From Phaseolus vulgaris (taxonomy: Eukaryota > Streptophyta > Magnoliopsida > Fabales > Fabaceae): a stretch of 64,000 nt of DNA. A program made the translations under genes and the position numbers. The notes beneath the pieces are model-generated. The model did no database searches. It saw nothing but the letters and a program-made list of their open reading frames with translations, and was not told the origin of the DNA. Positions within the stretch are counted from its first letter, which is position 1, and the number at the start of each line of letters is the position of its first letter. Shown here one piece after another: positions 1 to 11,623 of the stretch. Where the stretch lies: positions 15,648,698 to 15,712,697 of the forward strand of contig NC_023749.2 of NCBI RefSeq assembly GCF_000499845.2, given 5' to 3'.

Positions 1-419
1 TGAATTCCAGCAGTATTCCCTTTGCTAACCTTCATTCCTGAATACTTGATTCCTCCCACATTGCTCCATATTTCCCTTGTAATTTTCAGCTTCACTCCTT
101 TCACATGGGAGACCAGATTTTTGCCATCTTGAACCAGATTGTTGTAGAACACTTTCACCAAGTCTGGATAGACATTTCCAGTCATTTCTAAGAAGTTTTT
201 CAGCTTTTGATGCTTGAGCAGAGCTTTTGCTTCAGTCAAATTTTCTTCCCTTAACCATGAAAATTCCAGCACCTTGGGCACATTGACTTGCTTTTTGCTT
301 GTCTCATGGATGAACCTAGTCATGGCTTCAGAATCTCCAGCAAACCATTTTTCCAGGATGCCTTGGCTGCTGTTGGATTGCTCTTTGGATTTCTTCTTTC
401 TGTGTGATGAGGATGCCAT
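1..419 (-). CDS. Partial ORF, plant transposon-protein domain type, inside SIRE-type element
   Basis: Reading the minus strand from an ATG at 419, the frame stays open for 139 codons and runs off the left edge, so the C-terminus is missing. The N-terminus is hydrophilic (SSSHRKKKSKEQ). It is followed by a helical region with the motifs LKHQKLKNFLE and VYPDLVKVFYNNL and then HVKGVKLKITREIW. This pattern resembles the 'putative plant transposon protein' domain (Pfam Transposase_32 type) often annotated in legume repeats; the match is from memory, not a search. It lies about 570 bp downstream of the copia RNase H on the same strand, where SIRE-lineage elements carry an extra ORF. It is therefore probably an accessory ORF of the element rather than a host gene. 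Function unknown. Confidence 0.6.
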   Translation of the reverse strand, partial: MASSSHRKKKSKEQSNSSQGILEKWFAGDSEAMTRFIHETSKKQVNVPKVLEFSWLREENLTEAKALLKHQKLKNFLEMTGNVYPDLVKVFYNNLVQDGKNLVSHVKGVKLKITREIWSNVGGIKYSGMKVSKGNTAGI

Positions 420-992
420 GCTTGATCTGTTGTTACCTGCACTTAGTCACTTAAAGATAAATCAGCTAGTAAAAGGATTAGTAACAGTTCACATGATCAC
501 TTCAAGATAGAAATTAAGCACAGTAATCTGTTTGAACCTGGACAGCACGTAGCAGAGATGAGAAGGTGTGAGAGATAATTGATTAGTGCTAGTTTTATAT
601 AGAGCTTTAACTCAGATTTCAAAAATCACAAATTTTAAAAGGAAATCAATTTAATCAGATTTCAAGGATTGTGGGTTAAAAAAAAATCAAATCAATCTGA
701 TATGCTTCAGATTTTATTCCTGTGGTACAACAGATTCAGGTGTTGATTTGCGCAAGAATATATTGGAACTAGATTTTAGTTTGATAAATCAAATCTGTTG
801 CACCCACACAAAATCCAATCAGTTAGGATACCCACATAATGATTGTCAAAGACCTGCTGGTTAATAACCGTAAAAGCAGTCAAGGATAAAGTGAGAGAGA
901 GAAAAGTAAATATTTCTCTTTCCTAGTCACAGCAGTGATTCTGAAACAGAGAGAAAACACGTTAAAAAAAATAAAATAACATATTTAAAATG

Positions 993-3900
993 TTACTGCA
1001 GTGGACAATTTAAACTGATGATGCCCAATTCATTCAATAGAAAATAGAATCTATCTTTAGCAAGTGGTTTAGTGAATAGATCAACTAATTGAAATTCAGT
1101 GCCAATGAATTTTATATCACAAGTTCCATTAGCTATATGTTCTCTTAGAAAGTGATGTCTAATTTCAATATGTTTAGTTCTTGAGTGCATGACAGGATTC
1201 TTAGACAGATTTATAGCACTAGTATTATCACAATTTATAGGTATCTTGTTTAATAGAATTCCAAAGTCACTTAGTTGCTGCCTTAGCCATAAGGTTTGAG
1301 CACAACAACTTCCAGCAGCTATGTATTATGCCTTTGTTGTAGAGAGAACAACACACGCCTGTTTCTTGCAATGCCAAGAGATTAGACTTGATCCAAGCAT
1401 GTGACAAGTCTCACTTGTGCTTTTCCTATCAACCTTGCAACCTGCAAAGTCAGAGTCTGAAAAACCAGTTAAATTTAAAGATACATTGTTAGGATACCAT
1501 AACCCAACATCCTTAGATCCTTGTAAGTATTTCAGAATTCTCTTTGCTGCATTGTAGTGTGATTCCTTTGGATCATATTGATATCTAGCACATAAGCACA
1601 TAGCAAACATAATGTCAGGCCTGCTAGCAGTTAAGTATAATAAGGAACCAATTAAACCCCTGTACTTAGATTGATCCACTGATTTTCCTGCAGAATCTTG
1701 ATCCAGCTGGCAGCTTGTTGAAATAGGAGTGTTGATTGCTTTGCATTGATCCATATCAAACCTCTTAAGCAGCTCCTTGCAGTATTTTTCTTGGCTTATG
1801 AAAATTCCATCCTTGAGTTGTTTCACTTGAAGTCCAAGGAAGAAATTCATTTCTCCTAACATTGACATCTCAAACTCACTCTTCATTGTTTTTACAAAGT
1901 CTTCACACATCTCTTCATTTGTGGATCCAAAGATAATATCATCCACATAGACTTGCACAAGTATAATGTCTTCTCTTTTCTTCTTTATGAACAGGGTTTT
2001 ATCATAATTGTCACGGTTATATCCTTGAGAAAGCAGAAATTCACTTAGTCTTTCATACCATTGCCTAGGTGCCTGCTTCAATCCATATAGCGCCTTCTTA
2101 AGCATGTACACATGCTCTGGATTTTTATGATCTTCGAACCCTGGAGGCTGAGATACAAACACCTCTTCATTAATGTAACCATTTAAGAATGCATTCTTGA
2201 CATCCATTTGAAATAGCTTGAAACCTTGTATGCTGGAAAGTGCTAGGAGTAATCTGACAGCTTCAAGACGTGCTACTGGTGCATAGGTTTCACCAAAATC
2301 AATTCCCTCTTCTTGGTTATAACCTTTAGCAACCAGCCTTACTTTATTTCTAGTGATAGCCCCATGTTCATCCATCTTATTCCTGTACACCCACTTGGTT
2401 CCTATGATATTCATCTCATGCTTTCTTGGAACCAAAGTCCACACTTCATTGTATTCAAACTGGTTCAGTTCTTCCTGCATTGTTGTTATCCAATTGCTGT
2501 CTTGCAGTGCTTCTTCCAGACTTTTAGGCTCAATCTGTGAAACAAAGGCCACTGTTCTGCAGAAATTATTAAGTGAATTCCTTGTTGAGACTCCTTTCTC
2601 AATTTTACCAATTACATTGTCTAGTGTAAGATCCTTGGGTGTCTTCCATTCCTTAGGCAATCCTGAATTCACAGTAGATTCTTTGAGAGAATTTTGATTA
2701 GTTGCATCAAGCTCACTGGATTGATTCTTTTGCAAAATGGTTCTTAAATCATCTATACCAGGTTCATCAAATACAACATGTATAGATTCTTCTACTACAA
2801 GCAATCTTTTGTTATACACTCTATAAGCATGACCATTTATAGCATATCCAATATGTATTCCCTCATCTGATTTAGGATCAAATTTCCCGAGATTGTCTTT
2901 ACCATTATTTAGAACAAAACATTTGCAGCCAAAAACCCTAAGATGACTAATGCTAGGCTTCCTACCTTTATACAATTCATAGGGAGTTTTCTTAAGAATT
3001 GGTCTAATCAAAGTTCTGTTAAGCACATAAGAAGCAATGTATACTGCATCTGCCCAAAAATATTTAGGTAAATCAGATTCATTTAACATGGTCCTAGCTA
3101 ACTCCTCTAGTGACCTATTCTTCCTTTCAACTACACCATTTTGTTGGGGTGTCCTAGGAGCAGAATAACTATGTGTGATTCCATGTTTTTCACAATATCT
3201 ATCAAATTTTGCATTTTGAAATTCTCCTCCATGATCACTACGAATCTGTTTTATCCTATTTTCATTTTCATTATGCAGAACCTTAGCAAGTTTCTTAAAG
3301 GCTTTATATGCATCATTTTTAGAAGTAAGAAACAAGGTCCATGTACATCTTGAAAAGTCATCAACAATCACCAAGGCATAGTAATTTCCAGCTAAGCTAA
3401 CAGTCCTAGATGGTCCAAACAAGTCCATATGTAAAACATCCAAGGCTTTATTTGTAGAAACCACATCTTTAGATTTAAATGAAGTTCTTATCTGTTTTCC
3501 CTTTACACAAGCATCACACAATCTGTTATTATGAAATTTTATGTTTGGTAAACCAGAAAGTAGTTCCTTAGACTTTAGCTTATTCAAGTGATTTGTGTGA
3601 ATATGAGCTAGCCCTATGCCACAGCCATGACTCATCACTTTTAGACAACAAACACTCATTTTCAGAACAGCTCTTTATAATATCTAAGAGAAAGATGTTG
3701 TTTACCCTTTTTCCAGTGAACAACACCTTACCAGAAATTTCATTTGAAATTGTACAGGTGTTAGCTTCGAAATTGACCTTGTATCCCTTGTCACACAACT
3801 GGCTAATGCTTAGAAGACTATGTTTTAGCCCTTCAACACACAGTACATTCTCAATAGTGGTTGAGTCTTTAGTACCAACATCTCCTCTTCCAAGAATTTT

Positions 3901-4038
3901 TCCTCTATTGTTGTCCCCATATGTGACATGCCCTTCAGCTTTGAGTTTCAGATTTATGAACTGGGTCACATCACCAGTCATGTGCTTTGAGCAGCCACTG
4001 TCCAGGTACCACTGATTTTTCCTGTTGTTTTTCTGCAA
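993..4038 (-). pseudogene. copia pol: protease, integrase, RT, RNase H (broken)
   Basis: Segment 4038-3580 holds the protease with the catalytic motif DSGCSKHMTG and the start of the GAG-pre-integrase domain. A small indel near 3610 shifts the frame, and reading continues at 3659-1326 (777 residues). That part has the pre-integrase Zn region, an integrase core with D79, D142 and E178 (spacing exactly DD35E), and an RT with YVDD at residues 571-574. RNase H begins but is cut by a TAA at 1326-1328 where related copies have a Glu codon; the same frame then runs on to 993. Normally this would be one polyprotein with gag. The single frameshift plus single nonsense codon point to a fairly recent but dead insertion. 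Confidence 0.88.
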
Positions 4039-4216
4039 AAAAACAGATTTAGCTTATATGGTACCCCTTTTAGTCTAGGGTCCAGCATGATTAATACCTT
4101 TCCTTAGGAAGCCATTTGGCCAATCCTTTAGGAAGAAGGTACCTTCTAGCTTTACATGTTCTAGATATATGACCAGACTTCATATAGTAAAAACATGTTG
4201 CAGTATGCATTGTTTT

Positions 4217-5758
4217 TTAACAACTAAAAGAAGAAAAACCTGTTTTGGAAGGAACAAAAAAACTGGACAACTTTTTCACATTGCTTTTCATTTCAGAATT
4301 ATATCCTAGACCATTTTTATTAAGAACAGCATTCTGTGAACCTAATAAAGTTTCAAGATTTTCTCTTCCTTTGGTGAAATTTGAAAGTGTTTTTAACAAA
4401 TATTCAACCTGTTTTTCCAGCTTCTTACAATTATCACAGGTTTTTATTGATGCATGCAAACAAGTTAATTCAAGGCTAACCAATTCAGTTTTAGCTTTGT
4501 GCAGTTCTTCTTCAAGAGCTTTGACCTTAGGTTCAAGTACCCTATTTACTCTATTCAATTTGTTGCAAATTACAGCTAATCTGTTTGCTTCATCATGTGT
4601 TTCCTTAAATGCAATTAACAACTAACCATAATTTTCAGAATCAGTAGAAAAATCACTTACTGAATCAGAGTTAGATTCTTCATCATTCACCATAAAGCAC
4701 AAATTTGCTTCCTCACTTTCAGTTGAGGAATTACTAGATGAGGATACATCATTTTCTTCCCATGAGATGTATGCTCTTTTGCCTTTGCTTCTTTCACTCT
4801 TCTTGCTTGCTGATTTTTCTTTGTTTTGATTGTTTGGACAATCAACCTTTATATGACCTAGTTTACCACATCCAAAACAAGTGTAATTGGAAGAATTTGA
4901 ATCATTGGGTTTAAAGTACCTCTTTCTTTGTTGAGTTTTGTCACGGTTTTTCTTTTTGAGAAACCTGCTGAATTTTCTGGTGAGCAGACTCAAAGTCTCA
5001 TCATGTTCAGAATCATCTTCTTCCTCACTTGTATCATGTTCCATGGTAGTTTTCAGGGCAATTCCTTTGGCTTTCTTCTCCACAGTTTCTTGGTCTTTCA
5101 ATCTTTTCAGCTCTATTTCATGCTCCATCAGCTTTCCAAAAAGTGCAGCAATGGACATCTTGGATAAATCTCTGGATTCTGAGATTGTTGTTACCTTAGG
5201 CTGCCAGCTCCTATCAAGGCATTTCAGCACCTTTATGTTGAGCTCTTTCTTGTCAAAGACTTTACCAAGACCAGTGAGGTGATTTACAATATGTGTAAAT
5301 CGTTTCTACACATCTGCAATACTTTCTTCTGATTGCATTCTGAACAATTCGTATTCTTGAATTAGTGAGTGCTTCCTTGCCTGATTCACATCATCAGTCC
5401 CTTCATGAGTTACCTCTAGTACCTCCCACATCTCCTTAGCTGAGTTGCATTGAGAGACTCTAAAGAACTCATCCATATTCAGTGTAGAGGTGATGATATT
5501 CTTGGCTAAGGAGTCATATTGGGCCTTCTTCTTCTCGGTTTCACTCCATTCAGAGCAAGGCTTCTTTATTGTTTCTTCTTTGACAACCTGCATAGGTATG
5601 AAAGGTCCACTGACCACTGCATCCCAGATTCCCATGTCAATAGACTCCATAAAGATTTTCATCCTGATTTTCCAGAAAGCATAGTTAACACCACCAAACA
5701 TAGGAGGTCTATTAATAGACGCACCTTCAGCAAAAGGCATTTTAAACTCAGACATCAT
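4217..5758 (-). pseudogene. copia gag, SIRE type (two nonsense codons)
   Basis: The ATG is at 5758 (a second ATG at 5755). The first part has the usual gag start (INRPPMFGG, then NYAFWKIRMKIF), which would form the capsid. A TAG near 5306 replaces a Gln codon; reading continues to 4622, with a CCHC knuckle (CFGCGKLGHIKVDC) and an acidic Ser/Glu-rich stretch. A second TAG at 4622-4624 again replaces Gln (the plus-strand relative at 32.3 kb has CAA), followed by a coiled-coil-like segment (4621-4217). A second knuckle follows just before protease (4215-4150), but its second Cys is Tyr here. Both stops are C-to-T changes, the usual outcome of deamination of methylated cytosine. Confidence 0.85.
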
Positions 5759-5787
5759 GCATACACTAGAGCAAAATACAAGCCCTA

Positions 5788-5802
5788 GCTCTTGATACCA
5801 AT
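5788..5802 (-). promoter_or_regulatory. Primer-binding site (initiator Met-tRNA type)
   Basis: On the minus strand TTGGTATCAAGAGC directly follows the LTR end. It matches the usual TGGTATCAGAGC site for tRNA-iMet with a one-base insertion. This fixes the orientation and the inner LTR boundary. Confidence 0.75.
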
Positions 5803-7260
5803 TGTTAGAGTTAAGCAGTGTCTAAGATCAAGAGGGGAGGGGTGAATTGAGCTTATCAAATTTTCGCAAAACAATCTAATTTACTATGTAACAGAGGTGA
5901 AAAGAACAGATTGATATTAAATGGAACATATTGTTTTTACAGATGAATCTAGTTCAATTAAAACAAGATCAGCACAGTTTAGATCAACCAGCAGCAATAC
6001 CAGAACCAAATTGATTAACTTTCTCAGTTTATAAAGTTGCAGTTTAAAGTACAAGATTAATCAATTTTTACTTAACATAATCCATCTAGAGTAATGAACC
6101 AAATGTCACAGTTTAGTTAAAGGAACCAGTTCACCCTTCTTATCCTATTACAGATTCACACAGCAGCTTGATTTATGATTAGAGGATTGATTAACAAGTT
6201 AGAACGGCATATTTAACCATGTCCAGAATTAACAGATTTAGTTTCAATATAACAGATTCCTTTCTTGACAGATTATGTGAAATTACATAATTAAGAGTAG
6301 GGATGAGAAAAGAAACACACGAGAATTTTTATACTGGTTCACTCATCAAGAGCTACGTCCAGTTCACCTCACTCCAAGGTGTAATCCACTAAAACTGATA
6401 CAATCAATTACAAACACACAGCAGTTCTTGAACCCTTCAAGAACCTCAACAATCAAGGCTGAAAAACACTATTCCAGCATACCTTGCACTCCAAGAAACC
6501 CTATCTACAGTGACTAACACTCAAAACCACTACAAGAAAGAATAGGGAAAAGATTACACCTGAAACAGTGTTGCAAGAACATAAACCAGTTGTTCTATTT
6601 GCTCCAAGACAGTACCAGCACCTTCATCCAGCACAAGGTTCTTCAAGAACAAGCTCACATGTATTTTCACTTTTGAAAAACCTTTGCAAAACCTTTTCAA
6701 TTCACTTTCTCACACACAAAATGTTCTATCTCTGTTAAAATTGTGATTGTTCAGCATCCCTTTACATGAGAAGGGCATTTTATTTTATAGAGAACAGTTT
6801 CCAACCACTTAAAAAAAACAGTTATAGAGCAGTTAGCAAAACAATAGATTGATTATGAAAAACAACAGGTTAAAAGATGATAAAGTTGCCAGCTCAGCTT
6901 AACTGAAATAACAGACTGAGTTGTACCTTTGGTGCCCTAACAAAATTTCGAAAAACCTTTAACAGAGAAGAAATAAACCGATTACTTTTGAATAAAACAG
7001 ATTTATTTTTGTACTGAATCAAACCATTTAAGAAAACTTTAAAAAGCTTTTCCAAAAACATTTAACCACATCATGAGCTTGATCTTACTACCTTAATTTG
7101 GTATCTAGGATGGGTCATGCAGCAAAAGGCAACCTTGACAACACACAAGCCTAAACAACAGAATCATCTAAGACATATAGCAACCTACAAAGCAAACTAG
7201 CTAACATCTACATCAAACACACTAAGGCTAGGTAGAGATGAGCTTCATCCATCTTCAACA
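5803..7260 (-). repeat. 5' LTR of the SIRE-type element (1458 bp)
   Basis: On the minus strand the repeat starts TGTTGAAGATGG (ending at 7260) and ends CTCTAACA (at 5803), followed by the primer-binding site. The same start is shared by the LTR at 30046 and by the reverse strand of the solo LTR ending at 37011, and the same inner end pattern is seen at 35190. It shares internal blocks with those copies, for example the 'gagctacNtccag' stretch. No coding capacity. Confidence 0.85.
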
Positions 7261-9502
7261 ACTAGGACATTGAGTGTGTCTTCTCAATCTACCTACTGCA
7301 TAAGCAATATCTGGTACAGAAAATCTCATTAAATGCAATAAGCTCCCAATTATCTAGGCATACTGAGTTTGAGAAATAGATTATCCTCTATTCTTCTTTA
7401 ATTTAGAGTTAGCATCATAAGGGGTACTCACTGACTTAAAGTCTTTGTAACCAAACTTCTTAAGAAGTTTCTCATTGTATTTTTCTTGGGATAATAATAT
7501 ATTATCTCCCTTCCTTATGATTTTAACTCCTAGAATTATACTTGCTTCCCCTATGTCTTTCATCTCAAACTTTGATCCAAGAAACAATTTTGTTTTAAAA
7601 ACTATATCATTTGCATGTACAAAAAATTAGCATGTCATCCACATACAAACATATAATGACATATTCACCATTTTCAGATCTAGAATACACACATTTATCA
7701 GCATCATTGGTAGAAAAACCCTCACAAAGTAAAACATTATCAAGTTTTTCATGCCATTGTTTTGGTGCTTGTTTAAGCCATACAAAGATTTTAAAAGTTT
7801 GCATACTTTTTCCTTTTGACCTGGAACTACACATCCTTCAGGTTGAATCATATAAATTTCCTCTTCTAGTTCACCATTCAGAAAGGCTATTTTAACATCC
7901 ATTTGGTGAATTACTAACTTATGGATAGATGTTAAGGCTAACAACACATGGATAGAGAAAATCCTAGTAACAGGGGCAAAAGTATCAAAGTAATCTATGT
8001 TATGTTTGTTAGTAAAACCTTTAGCAACTAATCTTGCCTTATATTTCTCTATGGATCCATCAGGATGGTACTTCTTCTTAAAGATCCACTTACAACCAAT
8101 GAGTTTTGCTCCTTTAGGAAGATCTACTAAGGTCCACGTATTATTTTTCTTAATTGAATCAAGCTCAGTTTTATTGGCCTTATCCCAATGTTTAGCATCA
8201 GGAGCACTAGTAGCTTCTAAAAAAGTTATTGGATCATTCTCAACTAGATAAGTGTAAAAGTCATCTCCAAATGATGTTTCCTTTCTCTGTCTTTTACTTC
8301 TCCTAACATCCTCACTCAAGGAATCACTAACACTATCTATAGGTTGTTCAGATGTACCAATACTCTTTAGAGGAAAGATGTGTTCAAAGAACTCAACGTT
8401 TTTCGTCTCTACTATAGTGTTACGTTCAATTATATCACTATTAAGAACTAAATCTATAGGCAACACTATGTTCTGCATATCGTAAGAACATACAATCAGA
8501 TGTTTTAAAGCCTATTTTCCTTTTCTTAGGATCAGGTAACATCACTTTAGCTAAACACCCTCACACTCTTAGGTATTTCATATTAGGTTGATAACCTTTC
8601 CACAACTCATAGGGTGTTTTATCAGTTTTCCTATGTGGTATCCTATTTTGCAAAAAACACGCAGTAAGCAGAGATTCACCCCCATAAATTATAAGGAGCA
8701 TTAGAACTAATAAGCATGACATTCATCATTTCTTTAAGAGTCCTATTTTTCCTTTCACCACCTCTATCTGATCTAATTATTTTAATTTTCTTATTCAATT
8801 GATTTTCTACTTCTACTTTATAAGTTAAAAACATGCTTCATCCTTATGTTTAATTAAATACACTGTGTATCTAGAAAAATCATCTTTACCACCTCTAGAC
8901 ATGGTTTGTTTTAAATCAACAAGGTCGGTATGAATTAAATCAAGAAGTTCAATTTGACGTTTTATAGAATGACATGTTTTCTTCATTATTTTAGATTCTA
9001 CGCATACATCACATTTACTATTTTGTTTATCATGCATGATTAATCTTAGTCGTTGCAATTTCATAACATACGAAGAATTCACATGTCCTAATCTAGCATG
9101 TCATATATCATACGAATCAACAATATAAGCAGAAGATTCAGATTCATTAATAACTTCAGAAATGTTCAATACAAAAAGACCTTGATCACAATATCCCTTT
9201 CTCATAAAAACATTGGTTTTTGTCATAACAATCTTGTCATATTCAAATGACACTTTAACCCCAACTTTGCTTAGCAATGCCACAGAGATCAAATTAACTC
9301 TAATTGATGGCACATGTAGCATATCACTCAAAGCCAGAGTTTTACCAGATGTGAGCTTCAGAAGAACTTTTCCTTCTCCTAGGACAGGAGTTTTCATGGA
9401 GTCACCGAGATAAACTTGTTCTTCTCCATCCCCCACACTTGTGTAGGAGGTAAACACATTTCTGTTTGCACAGATGTGTCTGGTAGCCCAATAGTCTACC
9501 AC
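7261..9502 (-). pseudogene. Older copia pol: protease, integrase, RT (degraded)
   Basis: A heavily decayed Ty1/copia pol of a family different from its neighbour. Protease (9502-9101) begins V-V-D-Y-W-A-T-R, where the family has D-S-G-A-T, so the catalytic DSG is lost; a TGA sits just upstream in place of Trp. Pre-integrase and the start of integrase are at 9082-8825 (CDVCVESK, HTDLVDL). The integrase core to 8480 is fragmentary. RT is at 8478-7627 and in overlapping frames to 7381, with LYVDD conserved. The RT reading continues through 7380-7261 (SQTQYA, PDIAYAVGRL) and stops exactly at 7260, where the SIRE-type element is inserted. Its RNase H and 3' LTR should lie left of the window. Confidence 0.8.
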
Positions 9503-10480
9503 TCATTTGCTCACATTTGTCACAAGATTTACTTGTGAAACGACTGCCACAATTGTATCTTCCCCTTCGGCTAGATTTGCCTTAGGAGGATAGTCGTTTT
9601 TGGCCCTACGTCTGCACTGAGGTGCATGATGACCTGGCTTTCCACAGACAAAGCAATTACCTTTTTTCTTGAAAGTAAGGTTAGTTCCATTGGGACAAGA
9701 GAATTTATTATTATATTTCTTTTTGTGATTAGATTTTTTCTCGTACCTTTTTGGAGCTGGTTTGTCTTCTACCACGTTTGTTTTGGCAGACAAAGTTTTG
9801 GCCTTTACAGCAGCACACTCCTTCTTCTTTGTGTCTTCAATGATGATGTGAGTGATCAGATCTGATAGTGACATTTGTTTGTGTCTGTGCTTCAGTTATT
9901 TTTGTAATCCGTCCAAGATTGCAGAAGCTTTTCGATCAAGAGTTCAGACACGAATTCATCCTGCAAGGCTATGTTTTCAGCTTTGATATCTTAAAGCAGC
10001 TTGTGATATTCGTTTATCTAGATTTTGATGTGTTTGTCTTCGATCATCTCCCAGCGGTAGTAGTTTGCAATTACAAACCTTTGTCTGACGATGTCTTCGG
10101 CAATATATTTGAGGATAAGAGAATCCCAAATATCTTTTGCATTCTTATAAGAAGCATAAACACGAACAAATCGTTAGATAACACACTGAGTAAGGTGTGA
10201 CGACATACCTTATTTGCATGGATCCAATCATCAAGTTGTTTCGCAGCCGTGGTAGAGTCGGGTTTAGAAGTTGTAAGTGCAAGAACAACTCCATACATGT
10301 CCAATAGGGTGGACACACGTTCTTGCCAACGTCGGAAATTTTGATCGGTGAAGACTTCAATTTTCGAGACATCTGGAATGGTTTCGCAAAAATGGTTTGC
10401 GTTGCGAAAATCGTGTTTGACATTTCCGAAGCAGCGTTGTTGGTCTTGTCCGTTGTGTCAGACGTAAGTCCTTACAATTG
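9503..10480 (-). pseudogene. Older copia gag with CCHC knuckle (frameshifted)
   Basis: The N-terminal part (10480-10071) gives the copia gag signature around FRRWQERVSTLLDMYG and DDWIHANKV, but it needs frame changes near 10370 and 10150. The C-terminal part (9874-9503) is open for 123 residues with a basic linker and a knuckle (CFVCGKPGHHAPQC). It ends at a TGA replacing Trp, directly before the protease. The family looks Tnt1/Tork-like (inference). Broken, not expressed as a full protein. Confidence 0.75.
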
Positions 10481-10536
10481 TAGTAGTGAGGCTTTAAACA
10501 CGAACAAAAATGATTTTCCGAGACGTGAGTAATCAT

Positions 10537-11103
10537 TGTCCGTAAGGACTTAGCCGCAGTGTATTGTGTAAGTCCCCCAAGATACAGCAGTAACTTTCCA
10601 GAAATGTCCGAGGATCAAAACTAGCAAGTTACTCTTAAAAGAATAAGAATCCAATAAACCTAGAAATATTATAAATTAAAAAGAATAAAAGTGAAGAGGA
10701 AAGGAGGAGTGCACGGTGAGTGCTGTGAGGAAGATGAAGAGTAGAAGGATGCGCAATAAGCCAGTGTGTTTGAGCATTCTCGTGCTTCTTATTTATAGGT
10801 AAGGAGAGAAGCTCAAAACCCACGAAAAAGGAGAGATGGAGAATGCTATTCCGGCGGTTCAGGGGTAACTTCGGAGACGCGCCAGAAATGGTGGAAGACC
10901 ACCACAACAGAAGAAAGACCATGAAATAGGTCTTGCAACGTTCCAAAAAGTCCCTTTCAAACTTAAAGGCACGAACTTGAAACAGAAAACGAGTGGAGAA
11001 ATGGATCGCCGAAAAAACATAAGAGATCCCGCAGTGTCCGTCGATCTGCAACGACTCTGAGGAACGTGCACTGCAACGACTCTGAGGAACGTGCACTGCA
11101 ACA
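10537..11103 (-). repeat. Tentative 5' LTR of the older copia element
   Basis: Upstream of gag there is no coding sequence. On the minus strand a stretch beginning TGTTGCAGTGCACG (at 11103) and ending TACGGACA (at 10537) has the TG...CA form expected of an LTR. The 3' partner is outside the window and no standard tRNA-iMet site is obvious after it, so the boundaries are a guess. Confidence 0.3.
11046..11100. repeat. 25-bp tandem repeat, 2.2 copies
   Basis: The unit starting CTGCAACGACTCTGAGG occurs at 11046-11070 and identically at 11071-11095, followed by the first bases of a third copy. It lies at the outer end of the tentative LTR. Confidence 0.9.
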
Positions 11104-11151
11104 GCTCGCTTTCTTTTTCAATATATAAATAACGTAGATTTACGACAAAAA

Positions 11152-11623
11152 CACTACAAGAAAATTTGGAATTACATACAACCAAAATCCGTATGTAATG
11201 TAAAAAAAATTATTTTTAATTTTTTCATTATTACTAATTATTATTTATATTATTAAAAAAACTCAAGTCCTTCCAGTGACCATGGAAACATTAACCACTA
11301 AATCAGACAAGTTCTTTGGTCATATTATCATTTTTATTATACTTATTATTATTAATATAATTTATACATATTAATATAATAATTATTAATAATAATAAAA
11401 TAATAAACTATATTCATAATATTAATATTATTATTATTATTCATATTATTAGTATTAATATTATATTCATATTATTAATATTATATTCATATTGTTAATA
11501 TTATTAATAATAATAAGTATAAAAAAAATCATAATAATATTAAAGAATTTGCTTGGTGCAGTGGTTAATCCTGTTTACATATGAAATTTAATCCGTACGT
11601 AATTCGCGTTTTTCTTTGTAGTG
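11152..11623. mobile_element. CACTA-ended foldback (MITE-like) element
   Basis: The left end reads CACTACAAGAAAATTTGG and the right end, reverse complemented, reads CACTACAAAGAAAAACGCG: the terminal inverted repeat of plant CACTA elements. The next blocks also pair (left ATTACATAC..ATCCGTATGTAAT; right reverse ATTACGTACGGATTAA). So do internal blocks around 'ttaaccact' and 'aagttcttt', so the whole 472 bp folds back. Flanks are AAA on both sides, matching a 3 bp duplication, although A-richness makes this weak. The centre is (TAA/TTA)n-like AT sequence. No ORF; non-autonomous. Confidence 0.65.

Larger units (their letters stand above)
1..7260 (-). mobile_element. SIRE-type Ty1/copia retrotransposon, 3' end off window
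   Basis: Minus-strand order from right to left is: 5' LTR (5803-7260), primer-binding site, gag, protease, integrase, RT, RNase H, about 570 bp non-coding, then an extra ORF leaving the window. Integrase before RT places it in Ty1/copia. Two gag zinc-knuckle regions and an extra 3' ORF suggest the SIRE/Maximus lineage (inference). It sits inside the RT of another copia element: that RT reading resumes immediately right of 7260. Bases 7261-7265 (ACTAG) should be one copy of the target-site duplication; the partner lies off the window. The gag-pol is broken by several stops and a frameshift, so this copy is inactive. Confidence 0.85.

Noticed and set aside
2313..2697. Plus-strand frames opposite the copia RT
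   Set aside because: Antisense shadows of the minus-strand pol; no family features.
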